From Minisyncoccota bacterium (lineage in GTDB: Bacteria; Patescibacteriota; Minisyncoccia; Moranbacterales; GCA-2747515): a stretch of 48,536 bases of DNA. The notes under the pieces are model-generated. The model was not told where the DNA came from. It saw nothing but the letters and a program-made list of their open reading frames with translations, and made no database searches. The DNA is taken from assembly GCA_937936355.1 (NCBI GenBank), contig CALDDM010000003.1, forward strand, positions 1 to 48,536, in the 5' to 3' direction. The position numbers and the translations under genes were made by a program. Shown here one piece after another: positions 25,750 to 36,998 of the stretch. Positions within the stretch are counted from its first letter, which is position 1, and the number at the start of each line of letters is the position of its first letter.

Positions 25750-26148
25750 TTAGTGTAGGATTGTTTCTTTTTTGCTGAGATCGACCTCACCTTCGTATTC
25801 TATGAAGGGATCGTCATTGGGGTTGTAGGTTATAGAACAGCCATTTTCTTTCTCCTCTTGCAGGAGTAGTGCATATACTTTTTCGTAGAGTTCAGAATTC
25901 ACTTCGATTGTGTCGACCACCACTTCTCGATTGCCGATGAAGTGATTACGATGCTCTGATTCGATGCGGCATGGACGAAAGATGGGGTCGATCGTGACTG
26001 CACCCGACTCTTTGTCGGTTGAAATAATGCCTTCGCAAATAATGTTACGTGCTTCGCATATTAAATTTGCATGATACACACTTATTGTAGTATTGCTTGA
26101 TTTGGCCTCATCTCCCGAGACGATGATCCACGTGTCTGATTGTGACAT
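25750..26148 (-). CDS. Hypothetical protein, tandem family member 2
   Basis: ANLICEARNIICEGIISTDKESGAVTID. Confidence 0.65.
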   Translation of the reverse strand: MSQSDTWIIVSGDEAKSSNTTISVYHANLICEARNIICEGIISTDKESGAVTIDPIFRPCRIESEHRNHFIGNREVVVDTIEVNSELYEKVYALLLQEEKENGCSITYNPNDDPFIEYEGEVDLSKKETILH

Positions 26149-26192
26149 TTATAGTACTCTCGTTTGTGAGAATGTTAAAAAATTCTCGTTGT

Positions 26193-26570
26193 CTAGTGTG
26201 GTAGGTTTTTGTTGTCTGTCGTATCTGTGCGATTGTGCCATATTTGGTTATCAGCTTCAGATTCTCTTTCAACCAATTTAGCATTTACACCTTCGTAGAA
26301 CGCACTGTATTGCGTTGTTTTTGTAGCAGTCTTATTGAAGATGTAGTGATTTATACCTTCCTCACAAATTCTTTCTTCAGAATGGTGTGTGAAAACCATG
26401 TGACGATGATTTTCTGCATCAAACTCTATCAGAATTGCCTTGCAGATGATGCCTTTTGCAGGGCACAGCATTGACGTTGCTAAGGCTTCTGTTTTCGCTT
26501 CATTTTTGAGCGTAATTTCTTGAATATCAAAAATTAGCCAATCATGCATTTCTTTGTTCTCTGTGTTCAT
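26193..26570 (-). CDS. Hypothetical protein, tandem family member 3
   Basis: TSMLCPAKGIICKAILIEFDAENHRHMVF; ends in -PH, as the others end in -IH/-LH. Confidence 0.65.
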   Translation of the reverse strand: MNTENKEMHDWLIFDIQEITLKNEAKTEALATSMLCPAKGIICKAILIEFDAENHRHMVFTHHSEERICEEGINHYIFNKTATKTTQYSAFYEGVNAKLVERESEADNQIWHNRTDTTDNKNLPH

Positions 26571-26664
26571 GCAGAACCCCTTTGTGGATATGTTAAGTTA
26601 CTTCAGTGTTATTTGTATATCATGAATGACTCATTTTTTCAAGTAATGATGATATAATGATTGT

Positions 26665-27213
26665 ATGAAATATTTTTGGAGGGCTTTTTTTGCGTGTGCT
26701 GTCTTGCTTGTTATTTTTTTCTTGCAGCGCCAGTTTTCTGGTAGTGACTTTGTGCAAGATATTGCAATGCGTGGTGGGTATTTTGGTGTTTTTGCTTTTG
26801 CTTTTCTCAATAGCTTCAATGTTATCGTGCCGATTGTTGCGCCGACGCTTGTGCCAACGTGGGTAGTGGCTGGGTTGGACTTTCTCCCCGTCATCATCGT
26901 TATGACTGCTGCTGTGAGTGTTGTGGATATCGGCTTCTATCTACTTGGACGGTTTTCGCATGGATACCTCGTCCAGAAGATGGAGAGCCACAACGCATAT
27001 AAGCGGCTTAAGCGGTTACAGGAGAAGCACTTTCTCTTACCACTACTTATTTGTGGTTTATGGATTATTTTTGCGCCGCTCCCAAATGAGTTTGTGACGA
27101 TCCCGATTGGGTTTTTAGGGTACCGCTTTCTCAGTGTCGGAAGTATTATCATTGTTGGAAATTTTGTTTTTAATCTCCTTGTTGGTGGGCAAGCGCTCCA
27201 TATTTTAAGTTAG
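26665..27213 (+). CDS. VTT/DedA-like membrane protein
   Basis: 182 aa, multi-TM; PTWVVAGLDFLPVIIVMTAAVSVVDIGFYLLGRFSHGYL. Confidence 0.65.
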   Translation: MKYFWRAFFACAVLLVIFFLQRQFSGSDFVQDIAMRGGYFGVFAFAFLNSFNVIVPIVAPTLVPTWVVAGLDFLPVIIVMTAAVSVVDIGFYLLGRFSHGYLVQKMESHNAYKRLKRLQEKHFLLPLLICGLWIIFAPLPNEFVTIPIGFLGYRFLSVGSIIIVGNFVFNLLVGGQALHILS

Positions 27214-27293
27214 AGTATCTATTTATTTTTTTCAGTCTGTATTCTTTTTGTTAAGATGTAGATAGATCATATGAAATTATAAAATCTTTGCAT

Positions 27294-27809
27294 ATGCATA
27301 AAAAAAAGATCGAACATCTTGTTTGTGGGCTCGTTATTCTACTTATTTTTGTTGTTGTCTTTCTTGTTATGCGATCCAAGAAAGACGTACAATTACCAAC
27401 TCCTGGCGCGAGTGAGGGGGAGATCTGGCAAGAAGACTCCAAGACCATGGATCAATTACATCTCGATGCTATTCCACCGACTCCACCACCTTCTTTTTTG
27501 CCGCAGAGTGAGTCCGCAGATGATAGTCACCAAACAGTCCAGGGTGTTGTTCTTGATTTGTATGATCAGCGCCCCGTTGACGGTAATGTGGGTGTTCGCG
27601 TAGAGCTCTCTGACGGCTCTGTTGTGAATGTTGATACAGAAACATCGGGATTTGGTGCACCTGTGGTTCGTGGGGAGGCTGATACTGTTTCTGCTGGAGA
27701 CCGTGTCGAGATCTATGGGGAGACTGTTAGCAGCCCGCCTTTTGGTGATATGCCCCGCGTGATCAATATTTTTGGTGATGGTCTTTATCTTAAGAAAATT
27801 AGTGAGTAG
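27294..27809 (+). CDS. Membrane-anchored hypothetical protein
   Basis: Single N-terminal TM; C-terminal small beta-rich domain VQGVVLDLYDQ...VSAGDRVEIYGE. Confidence 0.6.
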   Translation: MHKKKIEHLVCGLVILLIFVVVFLVMRSKKDVQLPTPGASEGEIWQEDSKTMDQLHLDAIPPTPPPSFLPQSESADDSHQTVQGVVLDLYDQRPVDGNVGVRVELSDGSVVNVDTETSGFGAPVVRGEADTVSAGDRVEIYGETVSSPPFGDMPRVINIFGDGLYLKKISE

Positions 27810-27817
27810 TTCGTGCA

Positions 27818-29596
27818 ATGAATCAGAGCATCGAAAAAATTCAATTAGAACCTGCTGCATTTCTTTTTCGTCGTATGTGGTGGTATGCAGAGAGTCGGAA
27901 GTTGATTCTTCTTGCTACTGCGCTCTTGAGTGGAGCTGTTATGGTGCGATTGCTCAATCCACTGGTAATGGCACATTTTCTCAATGTGATGCAGCGTGAG
28001 GGTGTGAATGATGGGAATATAGCGTACCTCGTTTTAGTTTTGAGTGCTTTTTTTCTTATCAGCCTCGTATCCTCAGTGCTCCATGTACCTGGTCGTGTGA
28101 TCGAGCGTAAAAATGCGTTTCATATTGAAAAGAATTTTCGCGAGTATTTTCTTGAAAATATTTTACGCTTGAAATTGCAATGGCATAGTGATCGTGATAG
28201 TGGCGATACGATTGATAAAGTTAACAAAGCAACAGATGCATTGCATGACTTTTCTTCGAGGACATTTACCGTTGTTGAGATTGTGGTGAAGATCGTTGGC
28301 GCGAGTTTTGTGCTTTATTTCTTTCATCCCCTTATTGCAGCTGGTGTTGTAGTGATGCTCATTGTTGTCTTTTTTGTTTTGTATCGATTTGATTTGCGGT
28401 TGATTCCACAGTACAAGAAGCTCAATGAGTATGAGAATAGAATCTCCACGCGTATTTTTGACGGCCTATCCAATGTTTCGAGTGTGATTATTTTACGCAT
28501 ACAAAAGAGTATTTTTGGCGAAATCAGCAAAAGCATTGCTGCGCCGTATGATCTTTCTGTGAGGAATTTTAAACTCAATGAATATAAATGGACAACGGGT
28601 GGTCTCTTGCAAAGCCTCGTAACGATTGTGCCTGTTGCTTTTTATCTTATTTATCGTCATGGTAATAATCTAGTCATTGAGGTTGGGACAGTAACTGCTC
28701 TTATGTTGTATTTGCGGGATTTTTCAAATGTCTTTTTTTCCTTTAGTTATCACTACGAAAAAATTACCAGAGATAAGGCTAATATTCAAAATGCTGAAGA
28801 AATTGAGGAAAGTTTTACCGATATCTCAAACGATGTTCGTCAGATTAGAACATTACGAACCTTTGCCGCACATGATGTGCATTTCTCCTATCAGGCAGAA
28901 GGTGGTGATGATGCATCTGTCAAACATCTTGATGTAGATCATTTTTCTTTTAACGCTGGGGAGAAGATTGCTCTCATTGGCGCATCTGGCTCAGGTAAGA
29001 CGACATTTCTCAAAATCCTCCATGGTCTTTATGATACGGCGCATGGTGATATAGAGATTAACGGTCGACGTGTTTCGGAATCATTTGGTCAGATAGATTT
29101 TGGGACGATGCTTGTGCCGCAAGAGCCAGAACTCTTTAGCGCGAGTGTTCGTGAGAATATTACACTTGGAACGAGTTGTAGTAAAAAGGTTCTCGCGCAG
29201 ATCATGGAAATGGCGCGTTGCAATGACTTTGTAGGAGATTTGCCCTCTGGTCTTGAGTCAAAGGTTCATGAGAAAGGTGTTAATCTCTCTGGTGGTCAGA
29301 AACAGAGGCTAGCACTTGCTCGAGCTCTCTTGTTTGCGCGTGGTAAAAACGTTATTCTGCTTGATGAGTCAACGAGTAGCGTTGATCCCAAGAATGAGCT
29401 GCAGATTTATAAGAGTATTTTTGGGCAGCATAAGCAAAAGACGATCATTGCATCAATCCATAAACTGAATTTACTGAAGTGTTTCAATCGTATTATTATT
29501 TTTGAGAAAGGGCAGATTGTCGCTGATGGTACTTTTGATACACTCCTAAAAACGAATAAAAAATTTGCCAAATCGTGGAAGGAATTTAATGATTAA
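27818..29596 (+). CDS. ABC transporter, fused permease/ATP-binding protein
   Basis: IALIGASGSGKTTFLKILHGLYD, LSGGQKQRLALARALL, ILLDESTSSVD. Confidence 0.93.
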   Translation: MNQSIEKIQLEPAAFLFRRMWWYAESRKLILLATALLSGAVMVRLLNPLVMAHFLNVMQREGVNDGNIAYLVLVLSAFFLISLVSSVLHVPGRVIERKNAFHIEKNFREYFLENILRLKLQWHSDRDSGDTIDKVNKATDALHDFSSRTFTVVEIVVKIVGASFVLYFFHPLIAAGVVVMLIVVFFVLYRFDLRLIPQYKKLNEYENRISTRIFDGLSNVSSVIILRIQKSIFGEISKSIAAPYDLSVRNFKLNEYKWTTGGLLQSLVTIVPVAFYLIYRHGNNLVIEVGTVTALMLYLRDFSNVFFSFSYHYEKITRDKANIQNAEEIEESFTDISNDVRQIRTLRTFAAHDVHFSYQAEGGDDASVKHLDVDHFSFNAGEKIALIGASGSGKTTFLKILHGLYDTAHGDIEINGRRVSESFGQIDFGTMLVPQEPELFSASVRENITLGTSCSKKVLAQIMEMARCNDFVGDLPSGLESKVHEKGVNLSGGQKQRLALARALLFARGKNVILLDESTSSVDPKNELQIYKSIFGQHKQKTIIASIHKLNLLKCFNRIIIFEKGQIVADGTFDTLLKTNKKFAKSWKEFND

Positions 29597-29607
29597 TACA
29601 AGGTAAG

Positions 29608-29913
29608 ATGGCACAAGAAAAAAAGATAGATAAAGAGCGTTCACAGAGACAAGAGATCAAAATTGCAGACAATATCACTGGTGCGGAGTATGCAAATCTC
29701 ATGCAGGTTATGCATACGCGTGAAGAGTTTCGGCTTGTGTTTGCGCATCTCTTTGATCCGACTGGTAAGGTTGTGTGCAAAGTTACAACGACTCCAGCTC
29801 ATTTCAAGCGGATGGTTCTTGCGATGCAAGAGAATCTGGACCTTTACGAGAAATCAAATGGAAAAATTATGGATGTGGAAAGTGATAGCGCCAAAAAAAT
29901 TGGTTTTGAGTAA
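29608..29913 (+). CDS. Hypothetical protein
   Basis: 101 aa; co-directional and adjacent to the ABC transporter gene. Confidence 0.65.
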   Translation: MAQEKKIDKERSQRQEIKIADNITGAEYANLMQVMHTREEFRLVFAHLFDPTGKVVCKVTTTPAHFKRMVLAMQENLDLYEKSNGKIMDVESDSAKKIGFE

Positions 29914-29921
29914 GCTTACTA

Positions 29922-32138
29922 TTACTCTCTACTTGGGCTCGGTGTATCTTCCTCACTATTTTTGTTGCTAGAACTTTTGCGATGATCTTGCTCGATGATC
30001 TTGAATGACGAGATCATCTCCTTTGTTTCATTATGATTGGTTAGAGATATTAAAAATTCCTCGCGTGTTTTTAGTTGGTCTTCCGTGAATTCATTATGTT
30101 GGATTTCTTTGGAATTCTTTTCACCGTAGCTTGTTGCGATCTCGAAATAGCCATCAGGCGCAGGAATTAGGAGGGAGTATTTTGTCCCCAGGAATACGTA
30201 TGACTGGGTGTTGCCAAGCCTGAATGTGGGTGCGCTTGCTACGTGCTTATCGAGTCGTTCTTGTGTTTCAAAGAGTCTTTTTTTATTGTTTTTGCCACCT
30301 TTTTCGAAGTCTTTTACTTGCTTAGGTGTGTTGAAATAAAATCTTTTGATTGACGTTTCTGGTATTTCAAACCAGATATGCATCGACATCGCATCGCGCA
30401 TCGATGTGTTTTTGAGGCCGAAGATTGTTTCGCTTCCTGATGGTCTGTACGAATACACTTGGAGTGCGTCTGCGTTGTATGTGACGCTGTAACCACTGTA
30501 AGGATCTTTCCACGTAAGGTATTTTTCTGGCGTAAAATCGATGTTTGGTACTTTTTTGTATAAGAGTTCTGAAAAGGTCTTTTCGTGCCATTTTTTTTGA
30601 GGGGTATTTATCTGCTTGCAGGTGTAACAGGTGAAGTTCTGAGAGTCATGCACAAGATCTCGATGCCAGATGAGCCATTCTCGTGTGATGTTTCTGTTTT
30701 CCTGTGTCAGATGTGCGCCGGGTTCTTGTATGCGCATGTCTGATAGCGCGAGGTCGTGATCTCTTTTGCTTTGCGCAATGATCTTCTGTGCGTTTCGTTC
30801 AAATGTTGGAATTGCGTCGAAGCTGAGCATTTGAAGCTCATTGAGATCAATCCGACTTTCAGGTCTTTGGGTGAGCTCTAGATTTGTTTGCAGAATAAAG
30901 CGCTCAAGTGGGTAGACCGTCGCAATAGCGTAAAGCCAGAGTGCAGCAAAGCTGAGTGTACGAAAGATTTGGTGATGTGTGGACTTTGCCACTAGAAGAT
31001 AGAGAAACCAGCAAAAAGCACCAATGCAGAAGAGCGTGGTATATAGTGCGAAGAATTTTTCATAGCTGAGGCCGTAGCTTACAACATAAAGGTACACGCG
31101 CTGTGCTGCTGAGAAGAGAAGGAGGAGTGATGCCACTGTAAATGCTCCAAGTGTGTATTGTACCCACTTGGCTACTTTGCCAAAAATGCCAATGTAGAGG
31201 ACTGCATTGAGGACGGTTAATATAAATAGTTGCCAAAATCCTGACTTTACAAGTGTTTCTGTGATCTTGAAATCTATAGGCAATGTTCCGATGAAGATAT
31301 TTTTTGCTTGTATTGTAATGAATATGACGTAGAGTCCGATGATGCCGATGAGGATTGTTCCCAGGAGTGGGCTGTATGCTTTGAGGGAGGATTTTTCACT
31401 CTCTGTACGTAGGGGCTTGTAGGTTGTGCTCCAATATATTGTGTAGCCAAGAAAAAGGAATGTGAGAAAGATCCCGGTTATCACTTTGGTGAGACCCGCT
31501 AGGCTTAATTGTGATACAAACCACGTGATGGTTTTTTCAAAAATGAGTGCGAATTCTTTGTCTGCAGAAGAGAGAAGTGGGATGATGACGGTAATTGCAA
31601 GAGCGACGAAAATGATGCTGCCAATGATTACTTGATGCAGAGCTGATTTTGCTTTGTCTTGCGATTGTACCGATGTGTTACGTGCTTTGCTGATTTCCTT
31701 TTTGGTGTTGCTGATTTTGTGAATCGCTGTGAAAGCATTTCCCAAAAGGCGCGCAACTGCAAGGAAGCATTCTGGAATGAAGAATTTACTCCAGATAGAA
31801 GGCCTGAGACTTATGTGCGTACCATGCGTTGTGAAGACGAGGTATAAGACTGGAATGAGTACGATGTTGATGATCTTGATAAATGGATTGGTATAAAGCC
31901 CAAGACTTAACATGATTAATGTCAATGGAATAATCCATATGAGACTTCTGCGTGAAAAGTGCTTCCATGTTGTATAGATATAAAACGCAATCATCAGCAG
32001 GCCAAATGCCATCGCCCCTATGCCAAGGGCATTATATCCGTATGTCCAGAAGTTCCACAGGAAAAGTGGGAAGTATACCCCAAGGATGATGGAGAATATA
32101 ATTTTGCAAGTGTGAGAGTTCGTATATTTTCTGCGCAT
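29922..32138 (-). CDS. Polytopic membrane protein, DUF4153/DUF4173-like
   Basis: 738 aa; N-terminal multi-TM region, soluble C-terminal half. Confidence 0.65.
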   Translation of the reverse strand: MRRKYTNSHTCKIIFSIILGVYFPLFLWNFWTYGYNALGIGAMAFGLLMIAFYIYTTWKHFSRRSLIWIIPLTLIMLSLGLYTNPFIKIINIVLIPVLYLVFTTHGTHISLRPSIWSKFFIPECFLAVARLLGNAFTAIHKISNTKKEISKARNTSVQSQDKAKSALHQVIIGSIIFVALAITVIIPLLSSADKEFALIFEKTITWFVSQLSLAGLTKVITGIFLTFLFLGYTIYWSTTYKPLRTESEKSSLKAYSPLLGTILIGIIGLYVIFITIQAKNIFIGTLPIDFKITETLVKSGFWQLFILTVLNAVLYIGIFGKVAKWVQYTLGAFTVASLLLLFSAAQRVYLYVVSYGLSYEKFFALYTTLFCIGAFCWFLYLLVAKSTHHQIFRTLSFAALWLYAIATVYPLERFILQTNLELTQRPESRIDLNELQMLSFDAIPTFERNAQKIIAQSKRDHDLALSDMRIQEPGAHLTQENRNITREWLIWHRDLVHDSQNFTCYTCKQINTPQKKWHEKTFSELLYKKVPNIDFTPEKYLTWKDPYSGYSVTYNADALQVYSYRPSGSETIFGLKNTSMRDAMSMHIWFEIPETSIKRFYFNTPKQVKDFEKGGKNNKKRLFETQERLDKHVASAPTFRLGNTQSYVFLGTKYSLLIPAPDGYFEIATSYGEKNSKEIQHNEFTEDQLKTREEFLISLTNHNETKEMISSFKIIEQDHRKSSSNKNSEEDTPSPSRE

Positions 32139-32340
32139 AAGTGTTTATATGAAGTGGTTAAACATGATGCAATGAACTTGTGGGGCAAGCGTAGCGCATT
32201 CATGATCACAATGCAATACTTGCCATAGCTTGGTATCTGTTGCTTAAATATGTCACGATATTTGTATTTGTTAGTTGCTTTTTTTTGTGAATTTTTCTAC
32301 AATGCTCAATGTATAAACGGCTTTTTGATAAATATTTTAC

Positions 32341-32997
32341 ATGCTTGCTATGAAATGTCTGAAGAGATACCTCCTGCTCCCTGTTGGCGTTGTTGTCCTT
32401 GCTGGTTGTGGTAGCGATGCGGTGACAACTGATCCGGTTGTGGAGACTATTAATAATGAACCTACCCAGAATCTCGTTATAGAGCAGGAGGCTGTTTCAG
32501 CTGCAGAAAATCGTGATGGTGGCTCTGCGCTACCACCAGAAGATACAGATCCACAAGAATTGCCTCAGGCTGAAGTAGGTGAACGGGATTCTGCAACTGC
32601 ACAACAAGCTGATGTGCAACAAATAGATGTGCAAGAGCAAGAAAAAGATAGGGAGCAAGGTATTGAGCCGCTTGGACTTGAGCCTGTTAATTTGCCGCCA
32701 CCGCCTTCACCTCTTACCCCGGAAACTAATCCCGAGCCGCGTGTTATCAGTGAGCAAGAGCAGATCGAGATTGATCAGAAAACGCGAGCCGCTAAGGAAT
32801 GTACAGATCGTGGAGGTCTTTATAATTTCTCCCATGGCGAGTGTTTTACTGATGCTACCGATGAGAAAGCTAAGTCAAATCCGTCTGATAAGCTAGAGAT
32901 TTTGCCAAGCGATGATGATGAAACTGCTACTCGCAAAGAGTGTATTAACGCTGGTAATGTTTATAATGCTGAGCAAGGTGTTTGCATTGAAGATTAG
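32341..32997 (+). CDS. Predicted lipoprotein with duplicated Cys motif
   Basis: LLLPVGVVVLAGCGSD lipobox; AKECTDRGGLYNFSHGECF and RKECINAGNVYNAEQGVCI repeats. Confidence 0.75.
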   Translation: MLAMKCLKRYLLLPVGVVVLAGCGSDAVTTDPVVETINNEPTQNLVIEQEAVSAAENRDGGSALPPEDTDPQELPQAEVGERDSATAQQADVQQIDVQEQEKDREQGIEPLGLEPVNLPPPPSPLTPETNPEPRVISEQEQIEIDQKTRAAKECTDRGGLYNFSHGECFTDATDEKAKSNPSDKLEILPSDDDETATRKECINAGNVYNAEQGVCIED

Positions 32998-33009
32998 TCT
33001 GTAGGAAAG

Positions 33010-33031
33010 ACAGCGAAGCGCTGTTTTTTTG
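33010..33031 (+). terminator. Rho-independent terminator
   Basis: acagcgaagcgctgttttttt. Confidence 0.75.
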
Positions 33032-33203
33032 TGGATAATTTTCTTGACTTGTGTGGACAAAAACTTTATCATTTCTTGGTTGTTCTTTGGCGTATTTTGT
33101 ACTTTTTTGACATTTTTTGTTGCTTTTGTAAGATCATTTGTAATGCAACGTAACATAACCAATAACTCAAACTTAACAATAACAGTGGACCATAGAGCTC
33201 CTC

Positions 33204-33410
33204 ATGATAAGAAAATACTCAATAATCGATATGGAAGTCAGTGCGGTGGCAGAACTTATAGAATGTGGTAGTTTCCCCGTAGAACACACTTTGCGGCATG
33301 GCTATATGATTAGCGTGGAATCACGCGACCACGGAATCGTCCGTGTAGAAGAGGTGGATCGTTTTGTGGAAGTGATTGAACCCGAGATAGAAGTTGATTA
33401 CTCCGCGTGA
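33204..33410 (+). CDS. Small acidic hypothetical protein
   Basis: 68 aa, followed by hairpin ccgtataccccagtaggggtatgcgg. Confidence 0.5.
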   Translation: MIRKYSIIDMEVSAVAELIECGSFPVEHTLRHGYMISVESRDHGIVRVEEVDRFVEVIEPEIEVDYSA

Positions 33411-33706
33411 GAATGGCCGTATACCCCAGTAGGGGTATGCGGTTCTTTGTTTTCACTGACTCTCTGGATGGCGTTGACGCTTTGTCTGGTTCGTTTGTAA
33501 TATTTTGTGCGCGAGTTTCTGAAGCGCGAGGTTTATTCCACAGTATACGCTCTTGATGGAATGATGTCGTATCATTGACAAAATAAGTGGTTTGACTTAT
33601 ACTTTCCTTACGTAATAGAAACCAACAGAATGTAGGCTCGAAGCCCATCGGCATATGAGTCTCAGTATGTTGGGATTTTGTTTTAATTAGCATAGAATTT
33701 TGTGGA

Positions 33707-34126
33707 ATGCCTACGATCAATCAATTGAAGCGTAAGTCGCGTAAGTCGAAATCGTCTAAGACATCGTCACCTGCGATGACATATGTTTTTAACACGCTTA
33801 AGAATAAGCCTGTTGCTTCACAGGGTCCATTTAAGCGTGGTGTTTGTGTGAAAGTATCAACTGTTACACCAAAGAAACCGAATTCAGCTCTTCGTAAGGT
33901 TGCTCGTGTAAAACTTACTAATGGTATGGAGGTAAGTGCATATATTGGTGGCGAGGGACATAATCTTCAGGAGCATTCTATTGTTATGATTCGTGGTGGT
34001 CGTGTTAAAGACCTTCCAGGTGTACGTTATCATGTCGTCCGTGGCGTACTTGACTGTGCTGGTGTCGATGGTCGTAATCGTGGACGTAGTAAGTACGGAA
34101 CCAAAAAACCAAAAGCCGCTAAATAA
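33707..34126 (+). CDS. rpsL: 30S ribosomal protein S12
   Basis: [15 protein letters not shown]...[69 protein letters not shown]. Confidence 0.98.
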   Translation: MPTINQLKRKSRKSKSSKTSSPAMTYVFNTLKNKPVASQGPFKRGVCVKVSTVTPKKPNSALRKVARVKLTNGMEVSAYIGGEGHNLQEHSIVMIRGGRVKDLPGVRYHVVRGVLDCAGVDGRNRGRSKYGTKKPKAAK

Positions 34127-34166
34127 GCAGCTCGATTTTATATTCTAACCTCTAAATTACCAAGAA

Positions 34167-34634
34167 ATGCCTAGAAGAAAACGAACATTTAAGAAGTCAT
34201 GGCGACCGGATCCTGTTTACAATAATATGCTTGTAGGAAGATTTATTGGTCAGATCATGCTTGATGGAAAGCGTTCTATTGCTGAGAAGATTGTTTATGA
34301 CGCATTTGATGTGATCCATGAAAAGACTAAAAAAGGAGGACTCAATGTTTTTGAGCAGGCGCTTAAAAATGTTTCTCCACTTGTAGCTCTTAAATCACGA
34401 CGTATTGGTGGTGCAAATTACCAGGTTCCTGTCCCCGTTGTGGGAGACCGTCGTCAAACACTTGCGATGCGGTGGATCCGAGAGGCTTGCCGTAAACAGA
34501 AAGGGCGTTCAATGGCTGAGCGATTGGCTAATGAGCTGCTTGCTGCTGCAGAAAAAGAAGGTATGGCGATGAAAAAACGAGAAGAGACGCACAAGCAAGC
34601 TGAAGCAAACAAGGCATTTGCTCACTTTGCTTAA
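34167..34634 (+). CDS. rpsG: 30S ribosomal protein S7
   Basis: MPRRKRTFKKSWRPDPVYNNMLVGRFIGQIMLDGKRSIAEKIVYDAFD. Confidence 0.97.
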   Translation: MPRRKRTFKKSWRPDPVYNNMLVGRFIGQIMLDGKRSIAEKIVYDAFDVIHEKTKKGGLNVFEQALKNVSPLVALKSRRIGGANYQVPVPVVGDRRQTLAMRWIREACRKQKGRSMAERLANELLAAAEKEGMAMKKREETHKQAEANKAFAHFA

Positions 34635-34859
34635 AAAACCATTTATTTGGCGAACATCTTTGTTGCGCATAAAAAATACTCAGTTATCGTGTTACAATAC
34701 GATTCACTCATATTCTTCATGTACATCTCGATTTTTGCTCGAATATATGAATTTTATTGCTCTAGTTCAGGTATTATAAAATAAATAAAATAGACACTAG
34801 GTTTTGTTTTTGTCCTCCCACTGCGCGAGGTAAAATCTACATTCTACAATCAAAAAAGT

Positions 34860-36953
34860 ATGGCACGTAAAACATCTCTTGATATGGTTCGTAATCTAGG
34901 TATCATTGCACACATTGATGCTGGAAAGACGACAACGACAGAGCGTATTCTCTACTACACAGGCATGAGCCATAAGATTGGTGAGGTGCATGATGGAGAT
35001 GCAACGATGGACTGGATGGAGCAAGAGCAGGAGCGTGGTATTACAATCACATCTGCTGCAACGACCTGTTACTGGAAAGAGCATCAGTTTAATATTATCG
35101 ATACACCAGGTCACGTAGACTTTACTGTTGAGGTGGAACGATCTATGCGTGTGCTCGATGGTGCAGTTGTTTGCTTTGATGGAAAAGAGGGTGTAGAGCC
35201 ACAGTCAGAGACTGTATGGCGTCAGGCTGATAAGTACAAAGTTCCACGTGTTTGCTTTATCAACAAGATTGATAAAGATGGTGCTGACTTTGAGTATTCG
35301 TTTGGTACGATCAAAACTCGATTGACACCTAATGCTATTCCGATGCAACTACCTGTAGGTGCTCGTGGTGATTTTGAGGGCGTGATTGATCTTTTGACCA
35401 TGCAAAAGGTGACATTTGAAGGTAAGATGGGTGAGAATGTTGTCTATAGTGATGATATACCAGCTGATTTGAAAGATAAGGCTGCCCAGTGGCGAAATAA
35501 CCTTGTTGAAAAGGCTGTGGAGCAAGATGATGCACTTATGGAGAAATACCTTGCGGGAGAAGAGATTGCGCTTGATGAGCTTAAGTCTGCAATTCGCAAG
35601 GGAACAATTGAGAACGATATTATCCCGGTTTTCACAGGAACCGCACTTCAAAATAAGGGTGTTCAGCTTGTTTTGGATGCTGTTGTTGATTTTTTGCCAG
35701 CACCGAATGAGATTCCTGCAATCATCGGCACCGACCCAGATGATTCTGAGAAGGAAATTCCACGCGAGGCCGATGATTCAGCACCTTTTAGTGCTCTTGC
35801 ATTTAAAATTGCAACAGATCCTTTTGTGGGGCAGCTCATCTTCTTTCGCATTTATTCTGGAACACTCAAGTCTGGATCATACGTTTATAACACTTCCTCT
35901 GAGTCTAAGGAGCGTGTAGGACGTATTCTTCGTATGCATTCTAACGACCGTGAGGAGGTTGAGGAAATGTATGCTGGTGAGATTGGTGCTTTGGTGGGTA
36001 TGAAGAATACGCGTACAGGAGACACGCTTACTGATCCTGACCATAAAGTTATTCTGGAATCAATTGAGTTTCCGGAGCCTGTTATCTCCATTGCAGTTGA
36101 GCCAAAGACCAAGGCTGACCAAGAAAAGATGGCGATTGCTCTTGGAAAGCTTTCTGGTGAGGATCCATCGCTTAAAGTCCACACAGATGAAGAGACTGGT
36201 CAGACAATTATCGCTGGTATGGGTGAGCTTCATCTGGATATCATTGTTGATCGTATGAAGAGAGAGTTCCAGGTAGAGGCGACAATTGGTCAGCCGCAGG
36301 TATCGTATCGTGAGACTATTACACAGGATGCTGAAGGTGAGGGTAAGTTTGTCAAGCAATCAGGTGGACGTGGGCAATATGGTCATTGTAATGTGCGTGT
36401 TGAATCACAAGAACCAGGGAGTGGTTTCGAATTTGTCGATGAGATTAAGGGTGGATCAATACCGCAGGAGTACATCAAGCCTGCTGCGAAGGGTATGGAA
36501 GAATCACTTAAAAATGGTATCGTTGCTGGTTATCCAATGGTAGATGTCAAGGTTACGCTTTATGATGGGTCATATCATGATGTGGACTCTTCAGAGGCAG
36601 CATTCAAAATTGCAGGCTCAATGGCGATCAAGGATGCGGTCACAAAGGCGAAGCCTGTTATATTGGAGCCGATTATGAAGGTTACTGTCACAACGCCGGA
36701 AGAGTCTATGGGAGATGTTGTTGGAGATGTAAACTCTAAACGTGGCATAATCAAAGAGATGACCGACCAAGGTGAGGGTACAGCGAAAGTCAAGCTTATT
36801 GATGCAGAAGTACCACTTGCTTCGATGTTTGGTTACGCGACACAGCTTCGATCTATGACACAGGGGCGTGCAAGTTATGTTATGGAGTTTTTGCACTATG
36901 CGGAAGCACCAAAGAATGTTGCTGATGAGATTACAGGCGCATCTGCTGAGTAA
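34860..36953 (+). CDS. fusA: Elongation factor G
   Basis: [25 protein letters not shown]...[23 protein letters not shown]. Confidence 0.98.
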   Translation: MARKTSLDMVRNLGIIAHIDAGKTTTTERILYYTGMSHKIGEVHDGDATMDWMEQEQERGITITSAATTCYWKEHQFNIIDTPGHVDFTVEVERSMRVLDGAVVCFDGKEGVEPQSETVWRQADKYKVPRVCFINKIDKDGADFEYSFGTIKTRLTPNAIPMQLPVGARGDFEGVIDLLTMQKVTFEGKMGENVVYSDDIPADLKDKAAQWRNNLVEKAVEQDDALMEKYLAGEEIALDELKSAIRKGTIENDIIPVFTGTALQNKGVQLVLDAVVDFLPAPNEIPAIIGTDPDDSEKEIPREADDSAPFSALAFKIATDPFVGQLIFFRIYSGTLKSGSYVYNTSSESKERVGRILRMHSNDREEVEEMYAGEIGALVGMKNTRTGDTLTDPDHKVILESIEFPEPVISIAVEPKTKADQEKMAIALGKLSGEDPSLKVHTDEETGQTIIAGMGELHLDIIVDRMKREFQVEATIGQPQVSYRETITQDAEGEGKFVKQSGGRGQYGHCNVRVESQEPGSGFEFVDEIKGGSIPQEYIKPAAKGMEESLKNGIVAGYPMVDVKVTLYDGSYHDVDSSEAAFKIAGSMAIKDAVTKAKPVILEPIMKVTVTTPEESMGDVVGDVNSKRGIIKEMTDQGEGTAKVKLIDAEVPLASMFGYATQLRSMTQGRASYVMEFLHYAEAPKNVADEITGASAE

Positions 36954-36968
36954 CTTTGCACCTTATAC

Positions 36969-36998
36969 AAAACCCCTTCTCACGGAAGGGGTTTTTGT
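36969..36998 (+). terminator. Rho-independent terminator of the str operon
   Basis: aaccccttctcacggaaggggtttttgttt. Confidence 0.9.

Noticed and set aside
33600-33706. Possible tRNA upstream of rpsL (ggctcgaagccc)
   Set aside because: No acceptor/anticodon cloverleaf could be built around it.
33310-33720. Minus-strand 136-aa ORF with MGFEPT string
   Set aside because: It lies in the leader of rpsL and overlaps the small ORF and its terminator. There is no protein-like support.
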